Shown: positions 1 to 7,593, counted from the first letter of the stretch. The stretch is DNA of 57,393 nucleotides from JBNRMR01 sp050942895 (GCA_050942895.1 JBMNOE010000016.1:1-57393); one strand, 5' to 3'. The notes: generated by a model from the letters alone, not told the origin. Numbers and translations are program-made.

Positions 1-373
1 TGAAAGTTTTGGTCCAGTTTTTTCAAAAGCTGGCGGGAGCCCGAGGGCAGGGCTCTCGGATAGGGCTCTCGGAGAGGGCAGCGACGCAGCGCTCTGCCCT
101 GCACCCGCAAGGTGACGCATCTCCTTGACCCCACATAAGATCCCGTAAGCGTTCTATGAAAGTTTTGGTCCAGTTTTTTCAAAAGCTGGCGGGAGCCCGA
201 GGGCAGGGCTCTCGGATAGGGCTCTCGGAGAGGGCAGCGACGCAGCGCTCTGCCCTGCACCCGCAAGGTGACGCATCTCCTTGGCTCCACATAAGATCTC
301 GTAAGCGCTCTATGAAAGTTTTGGTCTAGTTTTTTCAAAAGCTGGCAGGAGCCCGAGGGCAGGGCTCTCCGAG
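1..373. repeat. 156-bp tandem repeat, about 2.4 copies
   Basis: Units begin at 1, 157 and 313, so the period is 156 bp. The first two copies are nearly identical; the third is cut off around 373, shortly after the GGGCAGGGCTCTC block. Each unit contains internal inverted sequences (GAGCCC near GGGCTC; GGGCAGCG near CGCTCTGCCC), so it could fold. The array probably continues left of the window. No convincing protein is encoded. Its function is unknown; it lies just beyond the atp operon terminator. Confidence 0.9.
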
Positions 374-396
374 GCATACCCCAAGACCTCCGCAGC

Positions 397-426
397 AAAA
401 AACCGTTCCATTAGAACGGTTTTTTT
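397..426 (-). terminator. atp operon terminator
   Basis: AAAAAACCGTTC (397-408) and GAACGGTTTTTTT (414-426) form a perfect hairpin around a 5-nt loop. There is a T run on either strand, so the structure can work in both directions. It lies just downstream of the atpC stop. Confidence 0.9.
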
Positions 427-435
427 ATGGTCGTT

Positions 436-849
436 TTATAATTTTTCGATGCGCGAGCGGACTCTGATCCGCATCAGTGCCCTTGAAAGGGCTATCTTGC
501 TGCGAGCGATGCTATTGGCGTTCTTTTCCCGGGAAAGGATGCTCTCGGCTCTTTTGCGGGCTTCCTCTGCCCGGTTTATGTCGATCTCGTGGGGCCATTC
601 GCAGGCCTGGGCAAAGACTGTGGTCTGGTCTGCCAGCACCTCCATGAAGCCTTCGGAGTGGAAGGCTGTCACTATCTCTTCCGGGGTGCGTATTGTCACC
701 GAACCGACGCTCAAGGCCGTCACCATGGGAATATGATCTGCCAGTATTGTAAGCTGCCCGCCGATGGATTGTACTGTCAGGCTTTCAACTTTGCCGCTGA
801 AGAACTTGCGCTCGGGGGTCAGTATCATAAGGTTGAAGGACTTAGCCAT
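436..849 (-). CDS. atpC: F1Fo ATP synthase epsilon subunit
   Basis: This is the epsilon subunit (137 aa) of the F1 central stalk, which couples gamma rotation to the c-ring and can inhibit ATP hydrolysis. The N-terminal beta-sandwich shows the family pattern (LMILTPERKFFSGKV, then GGQLTILADHIPMVTAL). The C-terminal helical hairpin (DINRAEEARKRAESIL) is present. The ATG has a good upstream site (AAGGGAGATGC) and overlaps the end of the beta reading frame by 8 nt, which suggests translational coupling. It is the last gene of the operon, and a terminator follows directly. Confidence 0.95.
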   Translation of the reverse strand: MAKSFNLMILTPERKFFSGKVESLTVQSIGGQLTILADHIPMVTALSVGSVTIRTPEEIVTAFHSEGFMEVLADQTTVFAQACEWPHEIDINRAEEARKRAESILSREKNANSIARSKIALSRALMRIRVRSRIEKL

Positions 850-2281
850 TTTGCATCTCCCTTGTCTTTTGGCGAACTTCGTCCAGCCCGCCGGCCATCA
901 AAAACGCTGCTTCGGGGATATCGTCCGCTTCGCCGTTGATTATGGCTTCGAAATCGTCTATTGTCTGGCTGAGGGGGACATAACGGCCCTGCTGTCCGGT
1001 GAATATTTCCGCCACATGAAGCGGCTGGGAAAGGAAGTTTTGTATCTTTCGGGCGCGGTAAACGGTAAGTTTGTCCTCGTGGGAAAGTTCGTCCATGCCT
1101 AAAATTGCGATAATGTCCTGCAGCTCATTATAGCGCTGGAGACATTCCTGCACCCTTCTGGCCACATTGTAATGTCTTTCACCCACGATATCGGGCTCCA
1201 GCATTCTGGAGGTGGAGTCAAGAGGATCCACTGCCGGGTAAATGCCGATTTCGGCGATAGCCCGGGAAAGCACTGTGGTGGCATCCAGGTGTGAGAATAT
1301 GGCTGCGGGGGCGGGGTCTGTCAGATCGTCTGCGGGGACAAACACCGCCTGAACGGATGTGATGGAGCCCTTGTCGGTGCTGGCGATCCTCTCTTGAAGC
1401 TCGCCCAGTTCTGTCGCCAATGTGGGCTGATATCCCACGGCGGAGGGCATCCTTCCCAGCAGCGCGGAGACTTCGTTGCCTGCCTGAACATATCTGAAAA
1501 TGTTATCGATGAACAAAAGCACATTTTGGCCCAGTTCATCCCGCAGGTATTCGGCCATTGTAAGGCCCGCAAGCGTTACCATCATCCGCGATCCGGGGGG
1601 CTCGTTCATCTGGCCGAAGGCAAGGGCAGTGTGGTTGATTACGCCGGACTGCCTCATCTCGCTGATAAGCTCCGTGCCCTCTCTGCTGCGCTCGCCCACG
1701 CCTGTAAAGACGGAGTAGCCGCCATGGTTTGTGGCGATATTGTGTATAAGTTCCATTATAAGCACTGTTTTGCCCACGCCGGCACCGCCGAAAAGGCCTA
1801 TCTTGCCTCCAATGGGGTACGGCGCAAGAAGGTCGATGACCTTTATACCGGTTTCAAAAAGCTGCGTGGAAGATTTTTGGCTGATGAAGCTGGGCGCGGG
1901 CCTGTGAATGCTCCATTTTGGCGCGTCGATTGGGCCGAGGCCGTCGATGGGCCTGCCCAAAGAATCGATCACTCTGCCAAGAACATTTTTGCCCACGGGA
2001 ACGGCGATGCCGCCGCCGGTGCTTAAGACCTTTGTGCCGCAGCAAAGGCCCTCGGTGGCCTCCAGGGCGATGGCGCGCACAATCCCGGGGGACACCTGCT
2101 GGGCCACCTCCATGTGGACGGGGCTTTCCCCAGCGGTGTGAAGCAGCGTGCGTATAAGCGGCTCCTCCCCCGGCGTAAAGCTCACATCCAGCACGGGGCC
2201 GGCTATCTTCACGATGGTACCTGCGTTTTTCTCTATTTTTTCTTCCTTTTCTTCTTTTCTATCGTTCTCTTCTTTATGCAT
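842..2281 (-). CDS. atpD: F1 ATP synthase beta subunit from the likely internal start
   Basis: Read from the internal ATG this gives 479 aa, the usual beta length, in frame with the gamma sequence above. Beta carries the catalytic sites. The Walker A motif GGAGVGKT, the catalytic-region GERSREGTEL, the Walker B LLFIDNIF and the near-invariant block SALLGRMPSAVGYQPTLATE are all present. The extra N-terminus (HKEENDRKEEKEEKIEKN) is unusually charged and may act as a linker if gamma-beta is really one chain. The 5-nt spaced AGGCGG supports separate initiation, but the sequence alone cannot show which product is made. Confidence 0.65.
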   Translation of the reverse strand: MHKEENDRKEEKEEKIEKNAGTIVKIAGPVLDVSFTPGEEPLIRTLLHTAGESPVHMEVAQQVSPGIVRAIALEATEGLCCGTKVLSTGGGIAVPVGKNVLGRVIDSLGRPIDGLGPIDAPKWSIHRPAPSFISQKSSTQLFETGIKVIDLLAPYPIGGKIGLFGGAGVGKTVLIMELIHNIATNHGGYSVFTGVGERSREGTELISEMRQSGVINHTALAFGQMNEPPGSRMMVTLAGLTMAEYLRDELGQNVLLFIDNIFRYVQAGNEVSALLGRMPSAVGYQPTLATELGELQERIASTDKGSITSVQAVFVPADDLTDPAPAAIFSHLDATTVLSRAIAEIGIYPAVDPLDSTSRMLEPDIVGERHYNVARRVQECLQRYNELQDIIAILGMDELSHEDKLTVYRARKIQNFLSQPLHVAEIFTGQQGRYVPLSQTIDDFEAIINGEADDIPEAAFLMAGGLDEVRQKTREMQNG

Positions 2282-3172
2282 GCCTACCGCCTTTTTGGTC
2301 TTTTGGTCGAATACGCCGGAGGCGCTGACGATTTCGGAAAGCTCGTTAGTTATGGTCAGTTGCCTCACAGCGTTATACTGAAGGTTAAGTTTTTTCATCA
2401 TGTCGTCGGCGCTTTCGGTGGCGCTTTGCATGGCGTTCATTCTGGAATTGTTTTCGCTTGCATATGAGTTTACCAGCGCGCCGTACATAAAGCCGATCAT
2501 AAACTGCGGAATCAGGGCATCAAAGACCTGCTCCGGGGAAGGATCGTATAAAAGCTCGCCGGCGCCATAATGCCATGCGCTTTCCTCATCGCTGAAATCG
2601 GAAACTTCTATGGGCAGAAGCTTGAAGTCCACGGGTTTATGGGCTGAGCTGCTGGAAAAATGTGTGTAAACGACCCGCAGCTCATCTATGAGATTGGCGT
2701 CATACAGATTTGTGACCAGCTCCACGATATCGCGGGATATGTCTATGGCAGGGTGTTCCACCACGCCTTCAAACTGTGCATCCACATTGTGATCCGGCGA
2801 ACGGTGGAAATATTCCGTGGCCATATTTCCCACAGTGAAAATGCAGACAACGTCTTTTGTCCTCATGGAATTATCCGCCAGGCTCAAAACATCGTGATTA
2901 TAGCTTCCGGCAAGGCCCCTGTCCCCCGCGATGACTATGTAGGCCGTGCGAGAGCCTTGCCTGTGGGTGAGATAGGGATGGTTAATGCCGCCGGTGTGCT
3001 CAAGTATGCTTTTCATCGTTTCAAGGGCGCGGCTAAAATAGGCCTTGTTCTGCTCTATATCGCGGATGGCCTTGCGCATTCGGGAGGTGGACACAAGATG
3101 CATGGCGTTTGTGATCTGCCGCGTTTGCTTCACGCTTTTCATGCGGTATTGTATATCACTGATGGAGGACAT
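842..3172 (-). CDS. atpG/atpD: F1 ATP synthase gamma-beta fused reading frame
   Basis: One uninterrupted frame of 776 codons holds a whole gamma subunit (residues 1-297, starting MSSISDIQYRMKSVKQTRQI and ending in the typical helix TNELSEIV plus a short tail) followed directly by a whole beta subunit (residues 298-776). No stop codon separates them. Gamma is the single rotor shaft and beta is present three times in the catalytic hexamer, so a covalent fusion would be structurally awkward. A methionine codon at 2281-2279 with AGGCGG 5 nt upstream could start beta separately. Removing one A from the A5 run in the sense strand (T5 at 2292-2296) would end gamma at a TAG two nt before that ATG, so a single-base indel, real or from sequencing, could explain the fusion. 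The start lies 1 nt after the atpA stop. Confidence 0.9.
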   Translation of the reverse strand: MSSISDIQYRMKSVKQTRQITNAMHLVSTSRMRKAIRDIEQNKAYFSRALETMKSILEHTGGINHPYLTHRQGSRTAYIVIAGDRGLAGSYNHDVLSLADNSMRTKDVVCIFTVGNMATEYFHRSPDHNVDAQFEGVVEHPAIDISRDIVELVTNLYDANLIDELRVVYTHFSSSSAHKPVDFKLLPIEVSDFSDEESAWHYGAGELLYDPSPEQVFDALIPQFMIGFMYGALVNSYASENNSRMNAMQSATESADDMMKKLNLQYNAVRQLTITNELSEIVSASGVFDQKTKKAVGMHKEENDRKEEKEEKIEKNAGTIVKIAGPVLDVSFTPGEEPLIRTLLHTAGESPVHMEVAQQVSPGIVRAIALEATEGLCCGTKVLSTGGGIAVPVGKNVLGRVIDSLGRPIDGLGPIDAPKWSIHRPAPSFISQKSSTQLFETGIKVIDLLAPYPIGGKIGLFGGAGVGKTVLIMELIHNIATNHGGYSVFTGVGERSREGTELISEMRQSGVINHTALAFGQMNEPPGSRMMVTLAGLTMAEYLRDELGQNVLLFIDNIFRYVQAGNEVSALLGRMPSAVGYQPTLATELGELQERIASTDKGSITSVQAVFVPADDLTDPAPAAIFSHLDATTVLSRAIAEIGIYPAVDPLDSTSRMLEPDIVGERHYNVARRVQECLQRYNELQDIIAILGMDELSHEDKLTVYRARKIQNFLSQPLHVAEIFTGQQGRYVPLSQTIDDFEAIINGEADDIPEAAFLMAGGLDEVRQKTREMQNG
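2279..2291 (-). promoter_or_regulatory. Candidate internal ribosome binding site and start for beta
   Basis: The sense strand reads AGGCGG, five nucleotides, then ATG. This would let beta be translated at higher copy than gamma even though no stop codon separates them. Confidence 0.5.
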
Positions 3173-3173
3173 G

Positions 3174-4685
3174 TCACATCACCTCGAAGCCCTTCGCGTA
3201 TTCGCCGATGGCCTCCTGCAAAGCGGACCTTGCCTCGTCTGTCAAGTCGCCCGTCTCCTCGATCTCCCGCAGATGAACCCTGCATGTCCCCTGCAGATAG
3301 CTGAGAAGGCCTTCGCTGAACTCGTCCACCTGTCTTTCGGGGATATCGTCCATGTGATGGCCGGTGACAGCCAGCAGCAGGCAGACCTGGCTGACCATTG
3401 AAAGCGGGCTGTGCTGGTCCTGCTTCAATGTTTGGGTGAGCCTCGTGCCATAGTCCAGCAGCTTCTTTGTGGACGGGTCGATGTCGGCGCCAAACTGGGA
3501 GAATATCATCAGCTCCCTGTATTGAGCCAATGTGAGCCGCAGCCTGCCGGAGACCTTTCGCATGGCCTTTGTCTGAGCGGAGCCGCCCACCCTTGAAACC
3601 GAAAGGCCCACGTTTACCGCAGGGCGAATTCCGGCGTGGAAAAGCTCCGTTTCAAGGTATATCTGCCCATCTGTGATTGAAATTACATTTGTCGGTATGT
3701 AGGCGGAGATGTCGCTGGCCATTGTTTCGACTATTGGCAGCGCTGTCATGGAGCCGCCGCCCAGTTCGTCGTTTAGCTGCGCCGCCCTTTCCAGAAGCCT
3801 GCTGTGCAGATAAAAGACATCGCCGGGGTAGGCCTCCCGGCCAGGAGGACGTTTCAGCAGCAGCGACATGGCCCTGTATGCCACGGCGTGCTTGCTTAAA
3901 TCGTCGTAGATTATCAGCACATCCTTGCCGGAGTACATGAACTTCTCGGCGATGGAGCAGCCCGCATACGGGGCGATGTACTGCATGGCGGCGCAATCGC
4001 TGGCGGTGGAGGCCACCAAAACGGTGTAGTCCATGGCGCCGCTTTTTGTGAGATCTTCGTATATCTTTGAGATCGACGAAACCTTCTGGCCGATGGCCAC
4101 ATATACACAGATGACATTTTGCCCCTTTTGGTTTAAAATGCAGTCCAATGCGATGGTGGTCTTGCCGGTCTGCCTGTCGCCGATTATCAGCTCACGCTGA
4201 CCTTTGCCGATGGGAATCATGCTGTCTATGGCCAAAAGACCGGTCTGGAGGGGCCGGGTCACATTGGCACGGTCGATTATTGTGGGGGCGCTCTGCTCTA
4301 TGGCGCGGAACTTTTCCGCGTGCAGAGGCTGGCCGTCAAGGGGCATACCCAATGGATCCACCACGCGGCCCAAAAGGTTCGGCCCAACGGGAACTTCCAC
4401 CACGCGGCCCGTGCTCTGAGCCCTTGAGCCTATTTTTACATCGTTTATGCCGTTTAGCAGAACGATGCCTGCTCCGCCCAGCTCCAAATCCATGGCCATG
4501 CCGTATATATCGTTCTCAAAGGCGATAAGCTCGCCGTAGCGGCTGCGGGAAAGGCCGTCAATTTTCACCACGCCATCGCCGGTGGACTCCACCTTCCCGT
4601 ATTCGTACACGACGGGCCTGTCCTCGTAGCTTTTTAGCCGCTCGCGAAGATATGTGCCGATCTTCCTTGTGTTTTCGTTAATCAT
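3174..4685 (-). CDS. atpA: F1 ATP synthase alpha subunit
   Basis: This is the full-length alpha subunit (503 aa), the non-catalytic nucleotide-binding partner of beta in the F1 hexamer. The Walker A motif GDRQTGKT, the DALSKHAVAYR-type segment (seen as YDDLSKHAVAYRAMSLLLKR) and the C-terminal SVSRVGGSAQTKAMRKVSG block are present. The ATG follows GAGGGGTGAGGCGATC. The stop lies 1 nt before the gamma start. Nothing about the gene itself is unusual. Its N-terminal helices normally bind the N-domain of delta, which is missing here. Confidence 0.97.
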   Translation of the reverse strand: MINENTRKIGTYLRERLKSYEDRPVVYEYGKVESTGDGVVKIDGLSRSRYGELIAFENDIYGMAMDLELGGAGIVLLNGINDVKIGSRAQSTGRVVEVPVGPNLLGRVVDPLGMPLDGQPLHAEKFRAIEQSAPTIIDRANVTRPLQTGLLAIDSMIPIGKGQRELIIGDRQTGKTTIALDCILNQKGQNVICVYVAIGQKVSSISKIYEDLTKSGAMDYTVLVASTASDCAAMQYIAPYAGCSIAEKFMYSGKDVLIIYDDLSKHAVAYRAMSLLLKRPPGREAYPGDVFYLHSRLLERAAQLNDELGGGSMTALPIVETMASDISAYIPTNVISITDGQIYLETELFHAGIRPAVNVGLSVSRVGGSAQTKAMRKVSGRLRLTLAQYRELMIFSQFGADIDPSTKKLLDYGTRLTQTLKQDQHSPLSMVSQVCLLLAVTGHHMDDIPERQVDEFSEGLLSYLQGTCRVHLREIEETGDLTDEARSALQEAIGEYAKGFEVM

Positions 4686-4692
4686 GATCGCC

Positions 4693-4926
4693 TCACCCCT
4701 CGCTTATTTCGCTTAAAATATGCTGCCTGATGCCCTTCATGCGCACCAGCAGGCTTGCATCGTAGACCTTGCCGTCAACGGTCGCCATAAATCCGCCCAG
4801 AAGCTTGTCGTCCCTTTGAACGTTTAATCTGACGCTTTGGCCCAGCAAACCGGCAAAATGATCCTCAATTTTTTTAATGTCACCGTCATCAAAAGGCCCG
4901 GCGATGTAGAGGTTTCCTTGCATCAT
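4693..4926 (-). CDS. atpH: Truncated ATP synthase delta subunit, C-terminal domain only
   Basis: The gene lies where delta belongs, between atpF and atpA, but encodes only 77 aa against about 180 in the family. The whole sequence matches the C-terminal part of delta (LLGQSVRLNVQRDDKLLGGF, then VDGKVYDASLLVRM, the usual place of GG..V..GDKVID.S...RL). The N-terminal six-helix domain that caps the alpha subunits is absent. It cannot be in another frame, because atpF, itself of normal length, overlaps the start by 4 nt (ATGA). The stator connection must therefore be made differently, or the missing domain is encoded elsewhere. Confidence 0.8.
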   Translation of the reverse strand: MMQGNLYIAGPFDDGDIKKIEDHFAGLLGQSVRLNVQRDDKLLGGFMATVDGKVYDASLLVRMKGIRQHILSEISEG

Positions 4927-5414
4927 GCCCTGTTCACCTTGCTCAAGCCTTTGAAAAACTGCTCAATGACGGCGCGGTTATCAGCGGCTGAAACTTCCCT
5001 TTCCAGTATTTTTGAAGCCAGCTCCAAAGCGAGGTCCGCCACTTCGCTTTTCAGTGTACCCTCCAGCCGAGCTTGCTCAAGGGCGGCTTGCTCTTTTGCT
5101 TCGGCCAAAATAGCTCTGGCATCCTTCTCTGACTTTTCGATAATCTCCTTCGCGGCTATATCAGCCCGCAGGACGCCTTCGCGCACCTTGCCCTCAGCTT
5201 CGGCCTTGGCGCCGCTCAAGGACTGCTCATACTTTGCCTTAAGGTCCATGACTTCGCTCTGGCCTTCGCTGATCTCAAGGCGCTGTTTATCCAGATTCTC
5301 CTGGCGCTTTTTCATATATTCCCGGACGGGTTTATAGACCAAGGCGCGCAGGATTATGTACAGCACGACTATGTTCAGCACATGCTGCAATATATCCACC
5401 AGGTTAAACTCCAT
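4923..5414 (-). CDS. atpF: ATP synthase Fo b subunit
   Basis: The product (163 aa) is the stator b subunit: one N-terminal membrane helix (residues about 5-27, VDILQHVLNIVVLYIILRAL), then a long charged coiled coil (VREYMKKRQENLDKQ onward) of the usual length. It dimerises and links the a subunit to F1 through delta. The stop overlaps the delta start by 4 nt. No extra domain is fused that could replace the missing delta N-domain. Confidence 0.93.
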   Translation of the reverse strand: MEFNLVDILQHVLNIVVLYIILRALVYKPVREYMKKRQENLDKQRLEISEGQSEVMDLKAKYEQSLSGAKAEAEGKVREGVLRADIAAKEIIEKSEKDARAILAEAKEQAALEQARLEGTLKSEVADLALELASKILEREVSAADNRAVIEQFFKGLSKVNRA

Positions 5415-5424
5415 TGTGCGCCTC

Positions 5425-5655
5425 CTAAGAACCCATCATGAAGATGATGATAAGCGCCGTGACAAAGCCGTAAATCGCTGTGGACTCGGTCAAAGCCAGG
5501 CCGAGCATCAGGGCGGAGTTGATCTTCCCCGAAGCCTCAGGCTGGCGAGATATGGCCTCAACAGCCTTGGCAGTGGCATTGCCCATGGCGATACCCGCTC
5601 CGACACCTGTGAATACGGCCAAAGCCGCACCGATTGCGATTAAACCCAGTTCCAT
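5425..5655 (-). CDS. atpE: ATP synthase Fo c subunit
   Basis: This is the c-ring subunit (76 aa), a two-helix hairpin with the conserved polar loop RQPEA. The ion-carrying glutamate lies in helix 2 (ALTESTAIYGF). The E-S-T-x-x-Y residues resemble sodium-type rings, but the helix-1 glutamine used for sodium in Ilyobacter-type c subunits is methionine here (GAGIAMGNATAK), so proton or sodium use is unclear. The ATG follows AAGGAGGAAATATAA. A 264-nt gap holding four hairpins separates it from atpB. Confidence 0.95.
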   Translation of the reverse strand: MELGLIAIGAALAVFTGVGAGIAMGNATAKAVEAISRQPEASGKINSALMLGLALTESTAIYGFVTALIIIFMMGS

Positions 5656-5733
5656 TTATATTTCCTCCTTGATTTTGTGACGCAGTAGTTCTGCGTTCTT
5701 TAATATTGCCTAAAAACACTTAGAAATTATGTT

Positions 5734-5891
5734 GCAGGTCTTTTTTGCGACCTTGCTTGTGATGTAAAAAATATGTTGCAGGTCTTTTTGTACGACCTTG
5801 CTTGTGATACAAAAAATATGCTGCAGGCCTTTCTTGTGGCCTTGCTTGTGATATAAAAAATGAATTGCAGGCCGTTTTTTTATGACCTGGC
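5734..5891 (-). repeat. Four tandem hairpin units between atpB and atpE
   Basis: Hairpins lie at 5734-5756, 5778-5801, 5823-5845 and 5867-5891, with a regular 44-45 bp period. Each has the form GCAGGTC, a T-rich loop, GACCTTGC as written on the + strand. In unit 3 both arms change together (AGGCC with GGCCT), and in unit 4 the arms pair fully only in the minus-strand RNA, through a G-U pair. That points to a structured element in the atp mRNA. It may adjust c-subunit output, mRNA processing or stability. Confidence 0.85.
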
Positions 5892-5919
5892 TTACATTAT
5901 AAATTACGCCAAGAGCTTT

Positions 5920-6813
5920 TTATTCCACGGCCTCGTTTATAAATGTGAGAGTGAGCGTGATGAATATGAACGCCTGTATCAGCGGGTGGAAGACGTTGAA
6001 ATAGAGCCCTAACACAGCCGGAATACCCACGCCAAAAGCGCCGAGGGCCATGTAGAGCAGATGCACGACTATCATGCCCCCAAGCATATTGCCGAAAAGC
6101 CGGCAGGCCAGAGATACGGGGATGGCTATGTCGGACAAAACCTTGATGGGAAAAACTGCTGGCGTGGGCTCGGCAAAGCTTTTTATGCGGCCCTTGACGC
6201 CTTTTTGTTTTATGCCGTAATAGTTTATCAGCACAAATGTGCAGATAGCCAGCGAAGCGGTCATTATAAGATCCGCAGTCGGCGGCCTCAAGCCAAAGAG
6301 CTCCAAAGCGCTGCAGGCCACCAAAAGCGCTGCAACTGCGAATATGTAGGCACCCAGATTTTCCCCAAGATGAGGCGCTCTGCTCTCTGTGTAATCGGCG
6401 ATGCCCTCGACCATTATCTCCAAAGTGCTCTGAAGACCTTTCGGGTTTTCGCTGAACTTTGGTATGACGAAAAGGCGGATGATCACCGCCAGGATGATCA
6501 ATATCGCCATGGCTATCCATGATATGACCACCGAGGAGCTGACGTCCATGCCCCAAAGGTTCATCCTGGGGGCCATGATGTCTATATGCAGCTCCTGGGA
6601 AGGCCCGGCGAACATGCCTAATATAAGGCCGCAGCAGAGCCACAGCCCAAAGACCCCCGTCATAAGTGTCAAGCGGCGTTTTCGCCTTGCTTTTTTAAAG
6701 TTTGGATCGTCTGGTGAGGGCGCTTCGCTTCGCCTCCATCTGATGATCTGAAAAATCCCCAGAGCCAGCGATGCAGCTATGACAGCCCAGCGCACAATCT
6801 GACCAATGGACAT
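5920..6813 (-). CDS. atpB: ATP synthase Fo a subunit
   Basis: This is the a subunit (297 aa), the membrane stator with the ion half-channels. Several hydrophobic helices are visible. The essential arginine lies in SLACRLFGNMLGGM, and the C-terminal helix holds PLIQAFIFITLTLTFINEAV. I use the ATG at 6813, which overlaps the upstream stop as TAATG and follows GGAGGCGGAAAAAGG. A longer frame reaches 6906 but lacks a good binding site and would add charged residues out of family. Confidence 0.94.
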   Translation of the reverse strand: MSIGQIVRWAVIAASLALGIFQIIRWRRSEAPSPDDPNFKKARRKRRLTLMTGVFGLWLCCGLILGMFAGPSQELHIDIMAPRMNLWGMDVSSSVVISWIAMAILIILAVIIRLFVIPKFSENPKGLQSTLEIMVEGIADYTESRAPHLGENLGAYIFAVAALLVACSALELFGLRPPTADLIMTASLAICTFVLINYYGIKQKGVKGRIKSFAEPTPAVFPIKVLSDIAIPVSLACRLFGNMLGGMIVVHLLYMALGAFGVGIPAVLGLYFNVFHPLIQAFIFITLTLTFINEAVE

Positions 6814-7085
6814 TATCCTTTTTCCGCCTCCTCTGCGCGATTTCTTGCGATTGATTGAGTGAATGACCCCGCAACCAGTACGATTGCCAGCCCGGTGCCG
6901 CACCAAAGCAGTTGATCCCTGAAAAATATTATCACCAGCGCAAAAACAACGGCTAGGACGGCCAGCTTAAGCGCCAGTATGATAGCAATTTTTCCGGGCT
7001 TGCCCTGTGACAGGGACAAAACCAGCCTGCTTAAAAGAAACAACTCGACGCCTCCGCCGAGAATCCCTATTAGAAAACCAAACAT
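6813..7085 (-). CDS. atpI: ATP synthase AtpI-like membrane protein
   Basis: This small protein (90 aa) has three or four hydrophobic segments and is the first gene of the atp operon, the usual place of AtpI, which helps c-ring assembly. The sequence is poorly conserved, so the name rests mainly on position, size and topology. The ATG at 7085 follows AAAGGGGGCACTC; an in-frame start at 7106 has no binding site. No AtpZ partner is visible. The stop overlaps the atpB start by 1 nt. Confidence 0.65.
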   Translation of the reverse strand: MFGFLIGILGGGVELFLLSRLVLSLSQGKPGKIAIILALKLAVLAVVFALVIIFFRDQLLWCGTGLAIVLVAGSFTQSIARNRAEEAEKG

Positions 7086-7113
7086 GAGTGCCCCCTTTCT
7101 GAACACAAATTCT

Positions 7114-7143
7114 ATTATACTCCTTGGATGCGCCCCTTGTCAA
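7114..7143 (-). promoter_or_regulatory. Sigma-A promoter of the atp operon
   Basis: On the minus strand TTGACA (7143-7138) and TATAAT (7119-7114) are both perfect matches, spaced by 18 nt. The start of transcription would fall about 20 nt before the atpI ATG. From here to 7525 the DNA is AT-rich with short GCAATT-like repeats, and I see no gene. Confidence 0.9.
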
Positions 7144-7524
7144 AAGGGTCAGGTTTTTGTACCAAAAAGCTTTTTTGCGATTCCTTTCGCAATTCTTTTT
7201 GCAATTTTTGCTGCAGTTTAAAAAACGCAAAAAATTCCATAAAAATTTTTCATGTCTTATGCCATAATAAAACGTTTTTTTAAAGAGCTGAACGGATGCC
7301 TTTTAGTCAGGGCAAATAAACTCTGCGGGAACTTCTCCAAAGCTTTTTTCAAATAAGCCGGAGACGAACCCCAAAAGCAACTCCCATAAAATAAACCTGA
7401 TATTGGTGGAAAAATGGGATGCCTCTCGGATATCGCCCAAGAAGACAGCAGAATATGGGGTTTGGGCTTTGCGGTTGTCAATATTCTTGGTGCGGGGGCC
7501 TGTGGAATTTATTCAAAATTTATA

Positions 7525-7553
7525 TTGACAAACTTGCCCCCAGACAATATAAT
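7525..7553 (+). promoter_or_regulatory. Sigma-A promoter of the marR-ABC operon
   Basis: TTGACA (7525-7530), a 17-nt spacer and TATAAT (7548-7553) form a full-consensus promoter. Such a strong promoter fits an operon that is normally held off by a repressor. Confidence 0.92.
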
Positions 7554-7579
7554 ACACCAGTAATGTTTGAATTGCAATA

Positions 7580-7593
7580 GTTTGAACTCAAAC
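7580..7593 (+). promoter_or_regulatory. Probable MarR operator
   Basis: GTTTGA-AC-TCAAAC is a perfect inverted repeat just downstream of the expected transcription start. A further TGTTTGA half site lies at 7564-7570. The position suggests autorepression by the MarR protein encoded next. Confidence 0.7.

Noticed and set aside
3652..4528. Open frames on both strands inside atpA
   Set aside because: They are overlap artefacts of a GC-rich conserved gene; atpA itself is unmistakable.
6967..7230. Minus-strand frame of 87 codons that might be AtpZ
   Set aside because: It covers the atp promoter, overlaps atpI, has no membrane helices and no binding site.
7257..7481. Minus-strand frame of 74 codons
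   Set aside because: No binding site, no recognisable motif, and it lies in the AT-rich spacer between two divergent promoters.
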